Shown: in pieces, positions 17,458 through 25,531 of the stretch
Numbering within the stretch: position 1 is the first letter of the stretch
Layout: each line of letters opens with the position of its first letter
Source of the DNA: Paenalcaligenes hominis_A
Lineage (GTDB): Bacteria; Pseudomonadota; Gammaproteobacteria; Burkholderiales; Burkholderiaceae_B
Assembly (NCBI RefSeq): GCF_041359055.1
Contig: NZ_JBGJKZ010000006.1
Location: forward strand, 62,001 to 126,000
DNA: 64,000 nt
Reading direction: 5' to 3'
Position numbers and translations under genes: made by a program
Notes under the pieces: generated by a model
Database searches by the model: none
Seen by the model: the letters and a program-made list of their open reading frames with translations, nothing else
What the model was told of the DNA's origin: nothing

Positions 17458-18353
17458 AGAATAGCTCCTTGATGAGAAGGAAGAGTGTGATTTAGATCAC
17501 GATCAAAAACAATTTTGCCTCTACGGTGTGACCAGCAGCCAGTATTCAATGCAACACCTATAGTAGAAGGATGACGTGCTGAATTTTCAATATTTACCCC
17601 CATAACAGTTTTACTGCCCGATAAACCCTGAGGACCGATTCCCAGCTCATTAATACCCTCCTCAAGTAAACGCTCTAAGCGAGAGGCTCTTTTATTTGGG
17701 TTATGGCTACCAACAGGTCTCATTAACGCTTTTTTTGACAACAAAGCAGCCGTTTCAACTGAGGTTGCTACCCCTATACCAACTAGTAAAGGCGGACAAG
17801 CATTCAGCCCATAACTTGTCATTCGATCCAACACAAAGCGAACAACACCTTCATAACCCTCACCTGGCATTAAAACAGTGGCTTGACCTGGGAGAGTACA
17901 ACCACCTCCAGCCATATAGGTGTAAATTTCACACTGATCACTCCCTTCTTTAATTTCCCAAAAAATAGAAGGCGTTCCCTCACCTACATTTAAACCCGTG
18001 TTGTACTCATCAAATGTCTCTACTGAGTTATGTCGTAAAGGAGTGTCTTTAGTAGCCTGAACAACAGCTTGTTTTAATATTTTTTCTATTTGTCCTATTA
18101 AGGGGAAATTTTCACCACAGCTGACAAAAAACTGCATTACCCCCGTATCCTGACAACTAGGACGTTTTAGCTCCTCTGCTAAATCCTGATTTCTCTCCAT
18201 AGTGGCATAAATCACCTTCGCTAGTGGGTACTCCTCTTGGGCCTGCAAGTCGGATAATTTAGCAGTTACATCATCTGGTAACTTATAACTCACTAAAGAA
18301 ATAAACCGACTCATTTTATCTTTCATAACATTAACTTGTTCTTCTTTACTCAT
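17454..18353 (-). CDS. ttdA: L(+)-tartrate dehydratase alpha subunit
   Basis: 299 residues, iron-sulfur subunit. Candidate [4Fe-4S] ligand cysteines are in PSCQDTGVMQFFV, GLNACPPLLVGIGVATSVE and LNTGCWSHRRG, the three positions conserved in TtdA and class I fumarases. Also visible are TPLRHNSVETFDEYNTGLN, YMAGGGCTLPGQA and NIENSARHPSTIGVAL. N- and C-termini match E. coli TtdA in length and layout. An AGAGGA Shine-Dalgarno precedes the ATG. It lies 26 bp downstream of the permease gene, so the cluster reads permease-ttdA-ttdB. E. coli orders its genes ttdR / ttdA-ttdB-ttdT; here the transporter comes first. Catalysis needs an intact oxygen-labile cluster. Confidence 0.9.
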   Translation of the reverse strand: MSKEEQVNVMKDKMSRFISLVSYKLPDDVTAKLSDLQAQEEYPLAKVIYATMERNQDLAEELKRPSCQDTGVMQFFVSCGENFPLIGQIEKILKQAVVQATKDTPLRHNSVETFDEYNTGLNVGEGTPSIFWEIKEGSDQCEIYTYMAGGGCTLPGQATVLMPGEGYEGVVRFVLDRMTSYGLNACPPLLVGIGVATSVETAALLSKKALMRPVGSHNPNKRASRLERLLEEGINELGIGPQGLSGSKTVMGVNIENSARHPSTIGVALNTGCWSHRRGKIVFDRDLNHTLPSHQGAIL

Positions 18354-18379
18354 CTATCTATCCTCTTATTAGTAAGCAA

Positions 18380-19657
18380 TTAAGGAAAAAAAGGAAATAA
18401 CAATGGCAAAAGAACCAAAGACACCACTACCGCTAAAAGAATCAATGGCACACCAACTTTTACATAATCCATAAACCGATAATTACCAATGCTATAAATC
18501 ATAGTATTTGCAGGCATACCTACTGGGGTTGCATAGGCTAGTGATCCACCTATAACTGTTGCCATCAATACGGCTTTGGGATCAGCATTTAATTGCTCAG
18601 CTATAGCTAAACAGATTGGCACTAAAAGAGCGGTAGTTGCTGTATTTGACATAAAGTTGGTCAGGACAACCGCAACAATAAAAACAACTAGTAAAACAAT
18701 AAATGGAGATGGGTTTGTGCCCATTAAACCCATCATTGCACTGGCAATAGTTTGCCCAGCTCCAGACTGATGTAGAGCTACAGCTAAAGATAAAGACCCC
18801 ACAAACAGCATGATGGTTTTCATATCTATTGCCCGCATTGCCGAGCTTTCGCTAATAACTCGACTGACGATCAAAATTAAAGCTCCAACCCAAGCACTTA
18901 CGTACAAAGGAACACCAAGCTGTTTTTCAAAGACCATGGCTAAGATAGTTAAAACCAGAACGCCAAAAGCCATATTTTGCTTCCATCGCGGAGCATCAGG
19001 ATTGTCTTGGGTTTGATCAAAGAAATTTGTTGTTGAAGAATCTTGAGACTCAATAGAGGCTGGTAATAATTTTTGCCCAAAAAATATAAAATAAAGTATT
19101 CCTACAATTAAAATAGGGACACCAATCTTTGCAAACTCAAAAAAGCCAAAAGATAATCCTTCAGACTGTAAGCCAGCTTGCGCAATTAAATTACCAGGGG
19201 CACCAATTAAACTAAGATTGCCTCCCATAGCTGCTGCAATAACTAAAGGAAGTAAGAGTCTTTTTCTACAAAATCCAGTTTTTTGCGCTATTCCCATCAC
19301 AACTGGAATTAAAACTGCAGCAGTTCCTGTATTTGACAAAAAACCAGACATCACTCCTGTTATCGCCATCAAAGCCACTATTAGCTGTTTTTCCGTTTTT
19401 GCAAAACGGGTAACCTGCCCCCCGATTCTCCGCGCCATGCCGGTTTCAAAAATAGCTGCGCCTATGATGAACATAGCCATAAAAAGCAGTACGTTCGGAT
19501 CAACAAAGCCAGAAAAAGCTTCTTTAGCCGAAAGCACTCCCGTCAGGGTTAAACCTACACTCAACAGCATTGCTGTTACTGCTAGTGGAATAATTTCAGA
19601 AACAAAGAAAACCACAGCAAAGAGCATAAAAAAAATAGTGATAGATGCATCACTCAT
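18380..19657 (-). CDS. SLC13/DASS-type anion permease, probable tartrate transporter
   Basis: 425 residues from ATG 19657 (MSDASITIFF). I prefer this over the in-frame ATG at 19663 because GAGGAG (19664-19669) lies 6 nt from it but touches the upstream ATG. About 11-12 hydrophobic segments. Two repeat motifs of the DASS/ion-transporter superfamily are visible: GVMSGFLSNTGTAAVLIPVV and VVLTNFMSNTATTALLVPI, each with an SNT triplet forming the Na+/substrate site, plus GNLSLIGAPGNLIA and SLAYATPVGMPANTMIYSIG. Genes beside ttdAB suggest a tartrate (or tartrate/succinate exchange) carrier, though it is shorter than E. coli TtdT. Its ribosome-binding site sits in one arm of a 9-bp hairpin (19662-19689). 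Confidence 0.85.
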   Translation of the reverse strand: MSDASITIFFMLFAVVFFVSEIIPLAVTAMLLSVGLTLTGVLSAKEAFSGFVDPNVLLFMAMFIIGAAIFETGMARRIGGQVTRFAKTEKQLIVALMAITGVMSGFLSNTGTAAVLIPVVMGIAQKTGFCRKRLLLPLVIAAAMGGNLSLIGAPGNLIAQAGLQSEGLSFGFFEFAKIGVPILIVGILYFIFFGQKLLPASIESQDSSTTNFFDQTQDNPDAPRWKQNMAFGVLVLTILAMVFEKQLGVPLYVSAWVGALILIVSRVISESSAMRAIDMKTIMLFVGSLSLAVALHQSGAGQTIASAMMGLMGTNPSPFIVLLVVFIVAVVLTNFMSNTATTALLVPICLAIAEQLNADPKAVLMATVIGGSLAYATPVGMPANTMIYSIGNYRFMDYVKVGVPLILLAVVVSLVLLPLLFPFFP

Positions 19658-19661
19658 TCTC

Positions 19662-19689
19662 ATCTCCTCATTATCGTTATTGAGGAGAT
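19662..19689 (-). promoter_or_regulatory. perfect inverted repeat sequestering the permease ribosome-binding site
   Basis: Plus-strand ATCTCCTCA (19662-19670) and TGAGGAGAT (19681-19689) are exact complements around a 10-nt loop. In the minus-strand mRNA the promoter-distal arm carries the GAGGAG Shine-Dalgarno and the other arm an anti-Shine-Dalgarno, so folding would block ribosome access. There is no T-run, so it is not an intrinsic terminator. It could instead be a DNA operator. Confidence 0.55.
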
Positions 19690-19745
19690 AATCATATTAA
19701 GCCGTTCGTTTTTATAATTGCTTTTTAGGCACAGCCCTGTGCTAA

Positions 19746-20651
19746 TTATGTAAAAGACTTAGTATTTTTTCTTAACCATATTTTTTCTAGGTATGGGTGG
19801 TGCATGTCTTTATGTTTATAAAGAAGGATTTCAGTCCGCATTTGCAAAGCTTTGTGTCCTATAACCTGGATACTCTGGTTTTTTAAATCATTTTTAATTA
19901 CAGAATAGGGTAACCACGCTATACCTACACCTTGTTTAACCATTTCCAGAATGGTGTCGTATGTATCAGCCTCAAACACACTTTTAAAAAATCGCAAATA
20001 ATCGAGTTTCTGCAGATGCTGAACAAGCACGGCTCGCAACGAAAGAGCCTGACTAAAGCTGAGCCAAGGAATTAACTCATTTCGTCTTTCTTCAAAATCA
20101 TATAGGGGCTTCCCATTCGCTCTCACAGCGCTAACAGGAAGCACACGCTCTATGCCTACCACAATGGAATCGAATGACTGCTCATCCATTAATAAATCAG
20201 TGAGTGGTGTGTTATATGCAATTAATAAATCAGACTCTTTTGAAATTAATTTATACATTGAGCCCTCTGCACCACTAGTAGAAATATGAGCATGGAAAAA
20301 GCCCAGCTCATCAACTATAGTTTTGTACCATTGAGGAAAAAACAAACTCGCCAACGCTCTACCTGTAGTAATCCGTAAAGTATACTCAGATGGTTGATAG
20401 CTATCATTAAGCTGAATTTTAACGGAATTAAGACGCTCAACTACCTGTAATGCAGCCTCTAAAAACACCATCCCCGCCTGAGTCAATTCAATTGGTTGAC
20501 TTCGTATCACAAGAGGCGTACCTACCCATTCCTCTAGGGCCTTGATTCGCCGACCAAAAGCAGGATGTGTAACATAACGATTTTGAGCTGCACTACTAAA
20601 ACTTCGTATTTTTGCTAATGCAATAAAATCCTCTAACCATTCCAACCTCAC
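19746..20651 (-). CDS. LysR-family transcriptional regulator of the tartrate cluster
   Basis: 301 residues, standard LysR length. The N-terminal winged helix-turn-helix reads WLEDFIALAKIRSFSSAAQN and THPAFGRRIKALEEWVGTPL; the effector domain (about 90-295) follows. The start is GTG at 20649-20651 with Shine-Dalgarno AGAGGTGA five bases before it. Unlike most LysR regulators it is not divergent from its presumed targets: it lies upstream of the permease on the same strand with a gap of about 88 bp to the chosen start, so it may be co-transcribed and autoregulated. A role in tartrate-induced expression is inferred from position, as for TtdR in E. coli. Base composition is AT-rich like the rest of the cluster. 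Confidence 0.88.
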   Translation of the reverse strand: MRLEWLEDFIALAKIRSFSSAAQNRYVTHPAFGRRIKALEEWVGTPLVIRSQPIELTQAGMVFLEAALQVVERLNSVKIQLNDSYQPSEYTLRITTGRALASLFFPQWYKTIVDELGFFHAHISTSGAEGSMYKLISKESDLLIAYNTPLTDLLMDEQSFDSIVVGIERVLPVSAVRANGKPLYDFEERRNELIPWLSFSQALSLRAVLVQHLQKLDYLRFFKSVFEADTYDTILEMVKQGVGIAWLPYSVIKNDLKNQSIQVIGHKALQMRTEILLYKHKDMHHPYLEKIWLRKNTKSFT

Positions 20652-21042
20652 ACGCTCACCTCTTAGCTTTTTAAACTAACCTAACTGTGTAGATATTGAT
20701 TACACAGAAAGCTAGTAAACACTCTTCGCTTGCTTCACTTAAAAACACTTCTAGTAAAAGCCTAGTTTGAACGACACTTGATGAAAATTACGTGTATTCA
20801 AACACTTAAATCCACGTAAAAATCAGGGCAGAGCTTTCCATTAAATAGTGCTCTCTTAACCTTCTCTTTGTTCACTATCTAAAAACAACACCGAGAAATA
20901 AAGCTTAACCGTGCCAAAAAGATTTGAAATAATTACAACTATAACCGATTCGTTTTTTAGAAAAATTAATAGACATGACATTCGGTAGTTGTTAGTCAAG
21001 ATAGAAAAGAATTCAACTAAATATAACCATAAGACTAATAAA
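20652..21042. other. AT-rich intergenic region between the LysR gene and tRNA-Ser
   Basis: About 390 bp with no credible gene. It should hold the LysR promoter. Visible structure is limited to TGTGTAGATATTGATTACACA (ends TGTG/CACA, near 20686-20706), a possible LysR-type dyad, and a perfect 7-bp inverted repeat TTACGTG...CACGTAA (20788-20794 and 20813-20819). No copy of the tRNA-Ser 3' end, and so no attachment-site duplication, was found in it. Confidence 0.6.
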
Positions 21043-21072
21043 AAAAGCCCGCCTAAAAATAGGCGGGCTTTT
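21042..21072 (-). terminator. intrinsic terminator of tRNA-Ser
   Basis: A 13-bp perfect GC-rich stem (21043-21055 with 21060-21072), 4-nt loop, ending on the minus strand in a T-tract of about seven. It lies 9 bp past the encoded CCA. Confidence 0.9.
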
Positions 21073-21080
21073 AAAATCTT

Positions 21081-21170
21081 TGGCGGACAGAGAGGGATTC
21101 GAACCCTCGGTACGCGTAAACGTACACACGCTTTCCAGGCGTGCACCTTCAACCACTCGGTCACCTGTCC
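21081..21170 (-). tRNA. tRNA-Ser (anticodon GGA)
   Basis: 90 nt including an encoded CCA. Read on the minus strand it begins GGACAGGTGACCGAGTGG, has the anticodon stem CACGC/GCGTG around loop CTGGAAA (anticodon GGA, reading UCC and UCU), a long variable arm typical of class II tRNAs (GTACG-TTTA-CGTAC type stem), and the T-arm GAGGGTTCGAATCCCTC. The acceptor stem closes with CTGTCC and discriminator G. It stands between ribE and the AT-rich tartrate block, a common insertion hot spot. Confidence 0.96.
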
Positions 21171-21193
21171 TTTTGCATTCGGCAAAGAATAGT

Positions 21194-21221
21194 ATTATAA
21201 GTCTTCTAACTTAAAAAGCAA
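21194..21221 (-). promoter_or_regulatory. sigma-70 promoter of tRNA-Ser
   Basis: Minus-strand TTGCTT (21216-21221), 16-bp spacer, and a consensus TATAAT (21194-21199), about 24 bp upstream of the mature 5' end. The -35 box lies 3 bp beyond the ribE stop. Confidence 0.75.
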
Positions 21222-21224
21222 GGG

Positions 21225-21845
21225 CTATTTGTTTTGTAAAGACATCATGCGCTCTACATAGCGCGCAATAGCATCCACTTCTAAGTTCGCTCTAGAGCCA
21301 TTTTGCAAGTATTTTAATGTAGTAACCTCAACAGTATGTGGGATTAAGTTAATGCTAATTTCACAGCCATGCTCAAGATCCACCACCTCGTTAACGGTCA
21401 AGCTAACGCCATTTACCGTTACACTGCCTTTGTAGGCCAAATATTTAGCCAACTCAACGGGGGCAATAATACGTAATTCATAAGATTCGCCCACCGGTGC
21501 CATACGCGACACCTGACCCACACCGTCAACATGGCCCAGCACCATATGACCATCTAAGGTATCGCCAAGCCGCATGGCATGTTCTAAGTTTACTGCTCCG
21601 ACCTGATCCAAGCCTACTGTGCGATTCAAACTTTCTCGGGAAATTTCAATGCTGAATGCGTGCGACTCTAATTCAACCACAGTCATGCAAGCGCCTTGAA
21701 TAGCAATAGAGTCACCTAACTTACAGCGCTGCAAGTCAAAATCGGGCGCTTCAATACGTAAACGCAAACCAGCTTCGTCATTTTCTGTTATTAAGGGCTG
21801 CACGTGGGTAATTTGCCCTACGGCACTAACAATTCCTGTAAACAT
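21225..21845 (-). CDS. ribE: riboflavin synthase alpha chain
   Basis: Dismutates two 6,7-dimethyl-8-ribityllumazine molecules to riboflavin plus the pyrimidinedione precursor. 206 residues made of two similar lumazine-binding barrels. The N-terminus MFTGIVSAVGQI is diagnostic, GDSIAIQGACMTVVELE closes barrel 1, and LGHVDGVGQVS with VTVNGVSLTVNEVV belongs to barrel 2. Starts 3 bp after the ribD stop and ends the nrdR-ribD-ribE run. No FMN riboswitch is visible upstream. The ribBA and ribH genes are not in the window. Confidence 0.95.
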   Translation of the reverse strand: MFTGIVSAVGQITHVQPLITENDEAGLRLRIEAPDFDLQRCKLGDSIAIQGACMTVVELESHAFSIEISRESLNRTVGLDQVGAVNLEHAMRLGDTLDGHMVLGHVDGVGQVSRMAPVGESYELRIIAPVELAKYLAYKGSVTVNGVSLTVNEVVDLEHGCEISINLIPHTVEVTTLKYLQNGSRANLEVDAIARYVERMMSLQNK

Positions 21846-21848
21846 GTA

Positions 21849-22979
21849 CTACTCCTCAATCTGTATTTGCGTGTAAAGCTGCTGCCAATGCTGTGCATGA
21901 CGCATTTGTATACGTACATCTGCCCCGATAAGCTGGGTTTCAACCATTTCCATACGCGTTGCCTGCGCTAAGTCGGGCAACGCATCTATTTGCATTAAAG
22001 GACGCCCCGGCCCTAGTACCACGGGTGCTAGGTAGCTGAGCACAGCATCAACTAAACCAGCTTGCCACAATGCGCCATTGAGCTGGGCACCGGCCTCGGT
22101 ATGCACTTCGTTGATTTGCTGTGCACCTAACCAGCGCATTAATTGCATTAAATCCACTTGCCCGTCTGAGTTTGCGGGCAAAGTAATTAGCTGGGCATTT
22201 TTATCCGCAAGCTGGGCAGCAAGCTGAGCATCTGAGCGCGTTGTAAACACCCAAACGGGGTCACCATTAAAAAGCGCCAAATCAGGCGAAATACGTAATT
22301 GACTATCTACTACCGCCCGAATAGGTTGGCGCGGTGTATCAATATCACGCACGTTTAGCAACGGATTATCGGCTAAGCACGTGCCTATGCCCGTCAATAC
22401 CAAGCAACTACGTGCCCGAAAACGTTGACCATCGTGACGTGCTTCAGGGCCTGTAATCCATTTCGACTGCCCTGAGGCCAAAGCGGTTTGTCCATCTAAT
22501 GATGAAGCGGTTTTTAACCATAACCACGGCGTGCCACGCACCATACGAGCGACAAAACCAATATTTAGCTCAAAAGCAGCTGCTTGCTCTACACCAACTA
22601 CCACCTCTATGCCGGCTTGCTTTAAGGCGGCAATGCCTTTGCCAGCTACTTGAGGGTTGGGATCTGCCATCGCAATGACTACAGTCTTAGGTCGGGCTTG
22701 AATAAGCGCCTGCACACATGGTGGTGTGCGACCATAATGAGAACAAGGCTCTAGTGTCACATAGACGGTAGCATGCTCTAAGTGAGTGTATCCGGCCTGC
22801 TGGGCAGCCTGCAAAGCCATAACCTCAGCATGCGCACCACCCGCTTGTTGAGTAGCCCCCGTTGCAATCACGGTGTTATCGACCACAATAACGCACCCTA
22901 CCCGAGGATTAGGGCTGGTTATAAATAACGCTGTACGCGCAGCCTCTAAGGCTTTTTGCATAAAAAACGAATGCATCAC
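21849..22979 (-). CDS. ribD: bifunctional diaminohydroxyphosphoribosylaminopyrimidine deaminase / aminouracil phosphate reductase
   Basis: Catalyses steps 2 and 3 of riboflavin synthesis. 376 residues. The deaminase domain (1-145) carries the zinc motif HAEVMAL and EPCSHYGRTPPC; the reductase domain (about 150-370) carries LWLKTASSLDGQTALASGQS, ITGPEARHDGQRFRA and LNVRD, with NEVHTEAGAQLNGALW near the end. Its start overlaps the nrdR stop by 4 bp (ATGA-type coupling). Length is normal. Confidence 0.95.
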   Translation of the reverse strand: MMHSFFMQKALEAARTALFITSPNPRVGCVIVVDNTVIATGATQQAGGAHAEVMALQAAQQAGYTHLEHATVYVTLEPCSHYGRTPPCVQALIQARPKTVVIAMADPNPQVAGKGIAALKQAGIEVVVGVEQAAAFELNIGFVARMVRGTPWLWLKTASSLDGQTALASGQSKWITGPEARHDGQRFRARSCLVLTGIGTCLADNPLLNVRDIDTPRQPIRAVVDSQLRISPDLALFNGDPVWVFTTRSDAQLAAQLADKNAQLITLPANSDGQVDLMQLMRWLGAQQINEVHTEAGAQLNGALWQAGLVDAVLSYLAPVVLGPGRPLMQIDALPDLAQATRMEMVETQLIGADVRIQMRHAQHWQQLYTQIQIEE

Positions 22980-23443
22980 GCTTTTTTGCTATCGCCGTCT
23001 TGCATGGCATCAATGGCTTCCACAAACTCGCGGATGTCGTTAAAACTTTTGTACACCGAAGCAAAGCGAACGTAGGCGACTTGATCTAGTTTTTTTAATT
23101 GTTCCATAACTAGCTCGCCGACCTGTTCAGTAGTGACCTCGCGCTCGCCACTGATAAGCAAACCTTCGGTAATACGCGCCACCGCTGCATCGACTTCGGG
23201 AGTGGGCACTGAACGTTTGCGTAGCGCTAAATCCATGCTGGCACGCAAGCGATTCACATCAAACTCCATGCGACTCCCGCTGCGCTTAACAACGGCTGGC
23301 ATCATCAGATCTGCCCGTTCGTAGGTGGTAAACCGACGCTCGCATTTTGCGCAACGACGACGACGCCTAATAGCGCCTCCGTCCTCTGATACGCGTGAGT
23401 CTACAACTTGAGTGTCTTCATAACTACAGAACGGACATTTCAT
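22976..23443 (-). CDS. nrdR: transcriptional repressor NrdR
   Basis: Zinc-ribbon plus ATP-cone repressor of ribonucleotide reductase operons; dATP/ATP binding tunes its DNA affinity. 155 residues from ATG 23443 (an upstream in-frame GTG at 23449 adds only two). The zinc ribbon uses C3, C6, C31 and C34 (MKCPFC and RCAKCERRFTTYE) with the basic stretch RRRRR between. The ATP-cone spans about 45-140 (VVKRSGSRMEFDVNRLRASM). Placement between glyA and ribD is standard for betaproteobacteria. Confidence 0.95.
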   Translation of the reverse strand: MKCPFCSYEDTQVVDSRVSEDGGAIRRRRRCAKCERRFTTYERADLMMPAVVKRSGSRMEFDVNRLRASMDLALRKRSVPTPEVDAAVARITEGLLISGEREVTTEQVGELVMEQLKKLDQVAYVRFASVYKSFNDIREFVEAIDAMQDGDSKKA

Positions 23444-23473
23444 AAGCACTGCGCCCCGCTAAGGGCGTAAAAA

Positions 23474-24718
23474 TTAACGGTACACGGGCAAACGTGAAGT
23501 TAATTCGTGTACACGGCTACGTACATTTGCCAGATTTTCTTCGTCGTTAGGGTTATCTAAGACATCGGCAATAAGATGGGCCGTTAATACACAATCTTCT
23601 TCGGTAAAACCACGCGTAGTCACAGCTGGCGTTCCTAAACGCACACCACTGGTCACAAAAGGTGACTCGGGATCGTTAGGAATGGAGTTTTTGTTAACTG
23701 TAATGTGGGCTTTGCCTAGGGCTTCTTCGGCCTGTTTACCAGTAAGACCTTTGGAGCGTAAATCGACCAACATCAGATGACTTTGAGTGCCGCTTGAAAC
23801 AATACGCAAACCACGCTCTACCAATGTGCGTGACAAAGCAGCAGCATTTTTAATGATTTGGGCTGCGTAGTCCTTGAAGCTAGGCTCTAGGGCTTCTTTG
23901 AAAGCAACCGCTTTACCTGCAATGACGTGCATTAAGGGGCCACCCTGAATGCCAGGGAAAATAGCAGAGTTGATGATTTTCTCGTGCTCGGCTTTCATCA
24001 TAATGACGCCACCACGTGGACCACGTAATGATTTATGTGTGGTGGAGGTAACGAAGTCGGCATGCGGTACAGGGTTGGGGTACTGACCACCGGCAACTAA
24101 GCCTGCGTAGTGAGCAATATCCACCATAAATAACGCATTGTTTTCCTTGGCAATGCGGGCAATGCGCTCGAAATCAATGTGTAACGAGTATGCAGAAGCA
24201 CCAGCTACGATAAGCTTTGGTTTGTGCTCTTTAGCTAGGGCTTCGAGCTGATCGTAATTTAACACCTCGTTTTCATCAAGGCCGTAGGAGATGAAATTGT
24301 ACAATTTACCGGAGGCGTTAACCGGTGAACCATGAGTTAGGTGGCCCCCCTCGGCTAGGCTCATGCCTAGAACGGTATCGCCGGGCTTGAGTACAGCCAT
24401 ATACACGCCCTGATTTGCCTGAGAGCCTGAGTTAGGTTGTACGTTGGCGGCCTCAGCACCAAAAATCTGTTTGAGACGATCAATGGCAAGCTGCTCTACG
24501 ATATCTACGAACTCACAGCCACCATAATAACGGCGACCTGGATAGCCTTCTGCGTATTTATTTGTCAGTTGAGAGCCTTGGGCTTGCATGACGGCAGGGC
24601 TGGTGTAGTTTTCAGAAGCGATAAGTTCGATATGCTGCTCTTGGCGCACGTCTTCTTTTTGCATAGCTGCCCAAACTTCGGGGTCAGCAATATCGAGAGT
24701 ATGAGAACGATCAAACAT
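23474..24718 (-). CDS. glyA: serine hydroxymethyltransferase
   Basis: PLP enzyme that interconverts serine and glycine while charging tetrahydrofolate with a one-carbon unit. 414 residues. Signatures include IELIASENYTSPAVMQAQGS, NKYAEGYPGRRYYGG, VDIAHYAGLVAGG and the PLP-lysine motif TSTTHKSLRGPRGG. The C-terminus VLTAHLIADVLDN is usual. The upstream gap of about 157 bp is AT-rich; an inverted repeat TTAACT-AC-AGTTAA lies at 24827-24840 and a plausible -10 (TAAAAT) near 24756-24761, without a good -35. nrdR follows after about 30 bp. Confidence 0.97.
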   Translation of the reverse strand: MFDRSHTLDIADPEVWAAMQKEDVRQEQHIELIASENYTSPAVMQAQGSQLTNKYAEGYPGRRYYGGCEFVDIVEQLAIDRLKQIFGAEAANVQPNSGSQANQGVYMAVLKPGDTVLGMSLAEGGHLTHGSPVNASGKLYNFISYGLDENEVLNYDQLEALAKEHKPKLIVAGASAYSLHIDFERIARIAKENNALFMVDIAHYAGLVAGGQYPNPVPHADFVTSTTHKSLRGPRGGVIMMKAEHEKIINSAIFPGIQGGPLMHVIAGKAVAFKEALEPSFKDYAAQIIKNAAALSRTLVERGLRIVSSGTQSHLMLVDLRSKGLTGKQAEEALGKAHITVNKNSIPNDPESPFVTSGVRLGTPAVTTRGFTEEDCVLTAHLIADVLDNPNDEENLANVRSRVHELTSRLPVYR

Positions 24719-24875
24719 GAAAGATCCTAACTAAAAAGAGGGCATTAAAGTCAGCATTTTACCGCTTTAGCAGGTTTTAAGCTGAAAAAAAACATATGTG
24801 CAAAAAAAAACCTAAAAAACCCGATTTTAACTACAGTTAACCGCTATTTCTTTCATCTACATAAATGAGTTTTAT

Positions 24876-25511
24876 TTAAGCGGCACCTAATCGAGGGTTT
24901 AATGTATAAGTGCCTGTAAGACTGGCCTGAGCCAGTATGTGCGGCGTAATCGCCTGTAGTACCTGCGCACCCGTGAATTTGCCCTCTAGGGGCACACGAT
25001 CTATATCAAGCGCATACACAGTAAAACGATAATGATGAATAAGCGAGTCATTCCAGGGCGGGCATGGCCCATCGTAACCGAAGTAATCCCCATTCATATC
25101 GCGGTCATGCGCAAACCACTGCGTATAGTCGTTTAGGCCTTGACGCGTACCATCTAAAGAAAGGGGGCCCGATTTACCCCGAGGGGTGATGCCCTGAGCA
25201 TAGCTGCCTTCAGCAATTTCCCGAATATTGGGCGCAACGTCTACTAGCACCCAATGGTAAAAGTCGGTGCGGGGCAAGTCGGAAGGTACCTCGCGGTCGG
25301 GCTGATTCACATCATCCGGCTGCGTAGGTACATCGGAATCCACACATAAAATCACGAAGGATTGCGTTTGCTCGGGAGCTTGGCTCCAGACCAAGTGTGG
25401 ATTGATGTTCTCTGCCAGAGCCACCTTATTCTGAGCATCGTATTTTCCAAATGCGTAGCGCACAGGAATAACGGCCTGATCGGAAAAAGAATCACTATGC
25501 AGTTTCATCAC
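24876..25511 (-). CDS. YbhB/YbcL family Raf kinase inhibitor-like (PEBP) protein
   Basis: 211 residues, cytoplasmic (no signal peptide). The phosphatidylethanolamine-binding-protein fold is indicated by NPHLVWSQAPEQTQSFVILC, DFYHWVLVDVAPNIREIAEG, YFGYDGPCPPWNDSLIHHYR and FTVYALD; the DxxxxP and GPCPP/HHY elements form the anion-binding pocket. It is somewhat longer than E. coli YbhB (158), with insertions after the first strands. The physiological role of bacterial PEBPs is unsettled. It follows tyrS by 20 bp and may share its transcript. Confidence 0.88.
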   Translation of the reverse strand: MMKLHSDSFSDQAVIPVRYAFGKYDAQNKVALAENINPHLVWSQAPEQTQSFVILCVDSDVPTQPDDVNQPDREVPSDLPRTDFYHWVLVDVAPNIREIAEGSYAQGITPRGKSGPLSLDGTRQGLNDYTQWFAHDRDMNGDYFGYDGPCPPWNDSLIHHYRFTVYALDIDRVPLEGKFTGAQVLQAITPHILAQASLTGTYTLNPRLGAA

Positions 25512-25531
25512 TTGCTCCTTTAGTAAAGTCG

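Noticed and set aside
16782..21170. Attachment-site duplication of tRNA-Ser flanking the tartrate block
   Set aside because: I looked for the tRNA 3' sequence (GGATTCGAACCCTC and neighbours) near the far end of the block at 16772-16850 and did not find it, so an integrative-element origin is not supported.
24827..24840. Palindrome TTAACT-AC-AGTTAA upstream of glyA
   Set aside because: A short AT-rich dyad with no recognisable regulator; likely chance in a low-GC intergenic segment.
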